From an uncultured Clostridia bacterium (GTDB lineage: Bacteria; Bacillota; Clostridia; Oscillospirales; Acutalibacteraceae), in the NCBI GenBank assembly GCA_944382025.1, contig CALWMQ010000102.1:1-6478 (forward strand): a stretch of 6,478 nucleotides of DNA, read 5' to 3'. The notes below the pieces were generated by a model. The model did no database searches and was not told the origin of the DNA. It saw only the letters and a list, made by a program, of their open reading frames with translations. This document shows, one piece after another, positions 5,872-6,478 of the stretch (its first letter is position 1; each line of letters starts with the position of its first letter). The position numbers and the translations under genes were made by a program.

Positions 5872-5900
5872 AGTATACCATATATTCGCTGTAAGGACAA
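5872..5900 (-). promoter_or_regulatory. Sigma-A-type promoter of the helicase gene
   Basis: On the - strand TTGTCC (5900-5895) and TATACT (5877-5872) are separated by exactly 17 bases, with initiation expected near 5865. The -35 box overlaps the left foot of the hairpin at 5898-5934. Confidence 0.65.
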
Positions 5901-5934
5901 GGGAGAGCGTCGATACGCCCTCCCTTGATTTTTT
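5898..5934 (+). terminator. Hairpin terminator between mtaB and the helicase gene, T tract on the + strand
   Basis: CAAGGGAG (5898-5905) pairs with CTCCCTTG (5920-5927). After one A/C mismatch, GCGT (5907-5910) pairs with ACGC (5915-5918) around a 4-base loop. On the + strand this is followed by A and six Ts (5929-5934). On the - strand, where mtaB stops 42 bases earlier, only TCCTT follows. It probably still serves mtaB, but the better U tract faces the other way. Confidence 0.7.
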
Positions 5935-5976
5935 CTCCGTATCCCGGCGCACGCTATTTCAGCCATGGCCGGGTCT

Positions 5977-6478
5977 CTAGGCCAGAATTCCTTGGCATGT
6001 CCCATTTTTTTGACCGGTAATGTTGACCAGCACCGTTTGGCCAGGCTGCCCGCCTTCCACCACAACCGGCAAATAATTGGAGGTATAGCCTTCCAGCATA
6101 GTATCCTCCCGCCGGGTCTCCAGCAGGACCTCCGCCTGCCGGCCGATATAAGAGGAAGCAAAAGCGTCCCGTAACAGGTTGCACGCTTGGATCATTACAT
6201 GGCTGCGGTGGATTTTTTCCGGTTCCGGGATCTGGTTGGGAGCCTTGGCAGCCGGGGTACCCGGCCGCGGGGAATAGGTAAACACATGTACCCGGGAAAA
6301 TCCTATTTCCCGCACAAATTCCAAAGATCGCTCAAACTCTTCCGGTGTTTCGCCTGGAAATCCCACCATCACATCGGTGGTTAAGGCGGCGTCGGGGAAG
6401 GCGGCCATGAGACTGCGGGCCACTTGGCGGAACTCTTCCGTGGTGTAATGCCGGTTCATCCGTTTCAGGGTGGCGTCG
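5977..6478 (-). CDS. mtaB: tRNA t6A37 methylthiotransferase MtaB, C-terminal part (5' end outside window)
   Basis: The - strand frame is open from the right edge to the TAG at 5979-5977 and gives 166 residues of a protein usually about 430-450 aa. The visible part opens with DATLKRMNRHYTTEEF, continues with TTDVMVGFPGETPEEF (33-48) and HVFTYSPRPGTPA (64-76) of the radical SAM barrel, and ends in a TRAM-like RNA-binding domain (about 107-166). The YSPRPGTPA form fits MtaB better than MiaB or RimO. MtaB adds a methylthio group to N6-threonylcarbamoyladenosine at position 37 of ANN-decoding tRNAs, using S-adenosylmethionine and two iron-sulfur clusters. The cluster-binding cysteines lie in the part outside the window. 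The ATG at 6459 is internal, because the conserved frame continues through it. The helicase gene lies downstream on the same strand but has its own promoter. Confidence 0.93.
   Translation of the reverse strand, partial: DATLKRMNRHYTTEEFRQVARSLMAAFPDAALTTDVMVGFPGETPEEFERSLEFVREIGFSRVHVFTYSPRPGTPAAKAPNQIPEPEKIHRSHVMIQACNLLRDAFASSYIGRQAEVLLETRREDTMLEGYTSNYLPVVVEGGQPGQTVLVNITGQKNGTCQGILA

Noticed and set aside
5582..5881. 99-codon open frame on the - strand covering the helicase leader
   Set aside because: It starts inside the promoter, its composition is not protein-like, and it overlaps the helicase start codon.
1..6478. CRISPR arrays, insertion sequences, phage or toxin-antitoxin genes, defence systems
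   Set aside because: I saw no regularly spaced direct repeats, transposase or integrase motifs, or recognisable defence domains anywhere in the window.

Overview
The window looks like ordinary chromosomal DNA from an anaerobic low-to-mid-GC Firmicute, most likely class Clostridia and possibly the Oscillospiraceae/Ruminococcaceae. This inference rests on the gene set (RqcH, rubrerythrin, SepF, MtaB, a DEAD-box helicase), on sigma-A-type promoters with 17-base spacers, on strong GGAGG-like ribosome binding sites and on classical hairpin-plus-T terminators. No mobile element, CRISPR array, rRNA or convincing tRNA is visible. I cannot assign a genus.

Layout from left to right. (1) The C-terminal part of rqcH on the + strand (1-690). 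(2) A monocistronic rubrerythrin gene with its own promoter (778-1317), closed by a hairpin terminator at 1334-1376 that can also serve the convergent gene. (3) A small unrecognised protein gene on the - strand (1416-1712) with its own promoter near 1866-1894 and a leader of about 147 bases. (4) A gap of about 500 bases with no recognisable gene (1895-2404). (5) A + strand pair: an apgM-family alkaline-phosphatase-superfamily enzyme (2481-3692) driven by a clear promoter, then sepF (3803-4180). (6) A very stable hairpin terminator at 4328-4387 between convergent sepF and a DEAD-box RNA helicase. (7) The helicase on the - strand (4386-5585), with a GC-rich leader of about 280 bases that contains several dyads. 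(8) The C-terminal part of mtaB on the - strand (5977-6478), continuing beyond the right edge.

The genes do not form a single pathway. RqcH (ribosome quality control), the DEAD-box helicase (RNA remodelling) and MtaB (tRNA A37 methylthiolation) share a translation/RNA theme. Rubrerythrin is peroxide defence, SepF is cell division, and the apgM-family enzyme is either a glycolytic mutase or the proposed alternative homoserine kinase.

I found no undescribed multi-gene system. The most interesting parts are non-coding: the helicase leader with + strand-oriented terminator-like hairpins, and the 500-base gap between divergent promoters. The functional ambiguity of the apgM-family enzyme also deserves a check.
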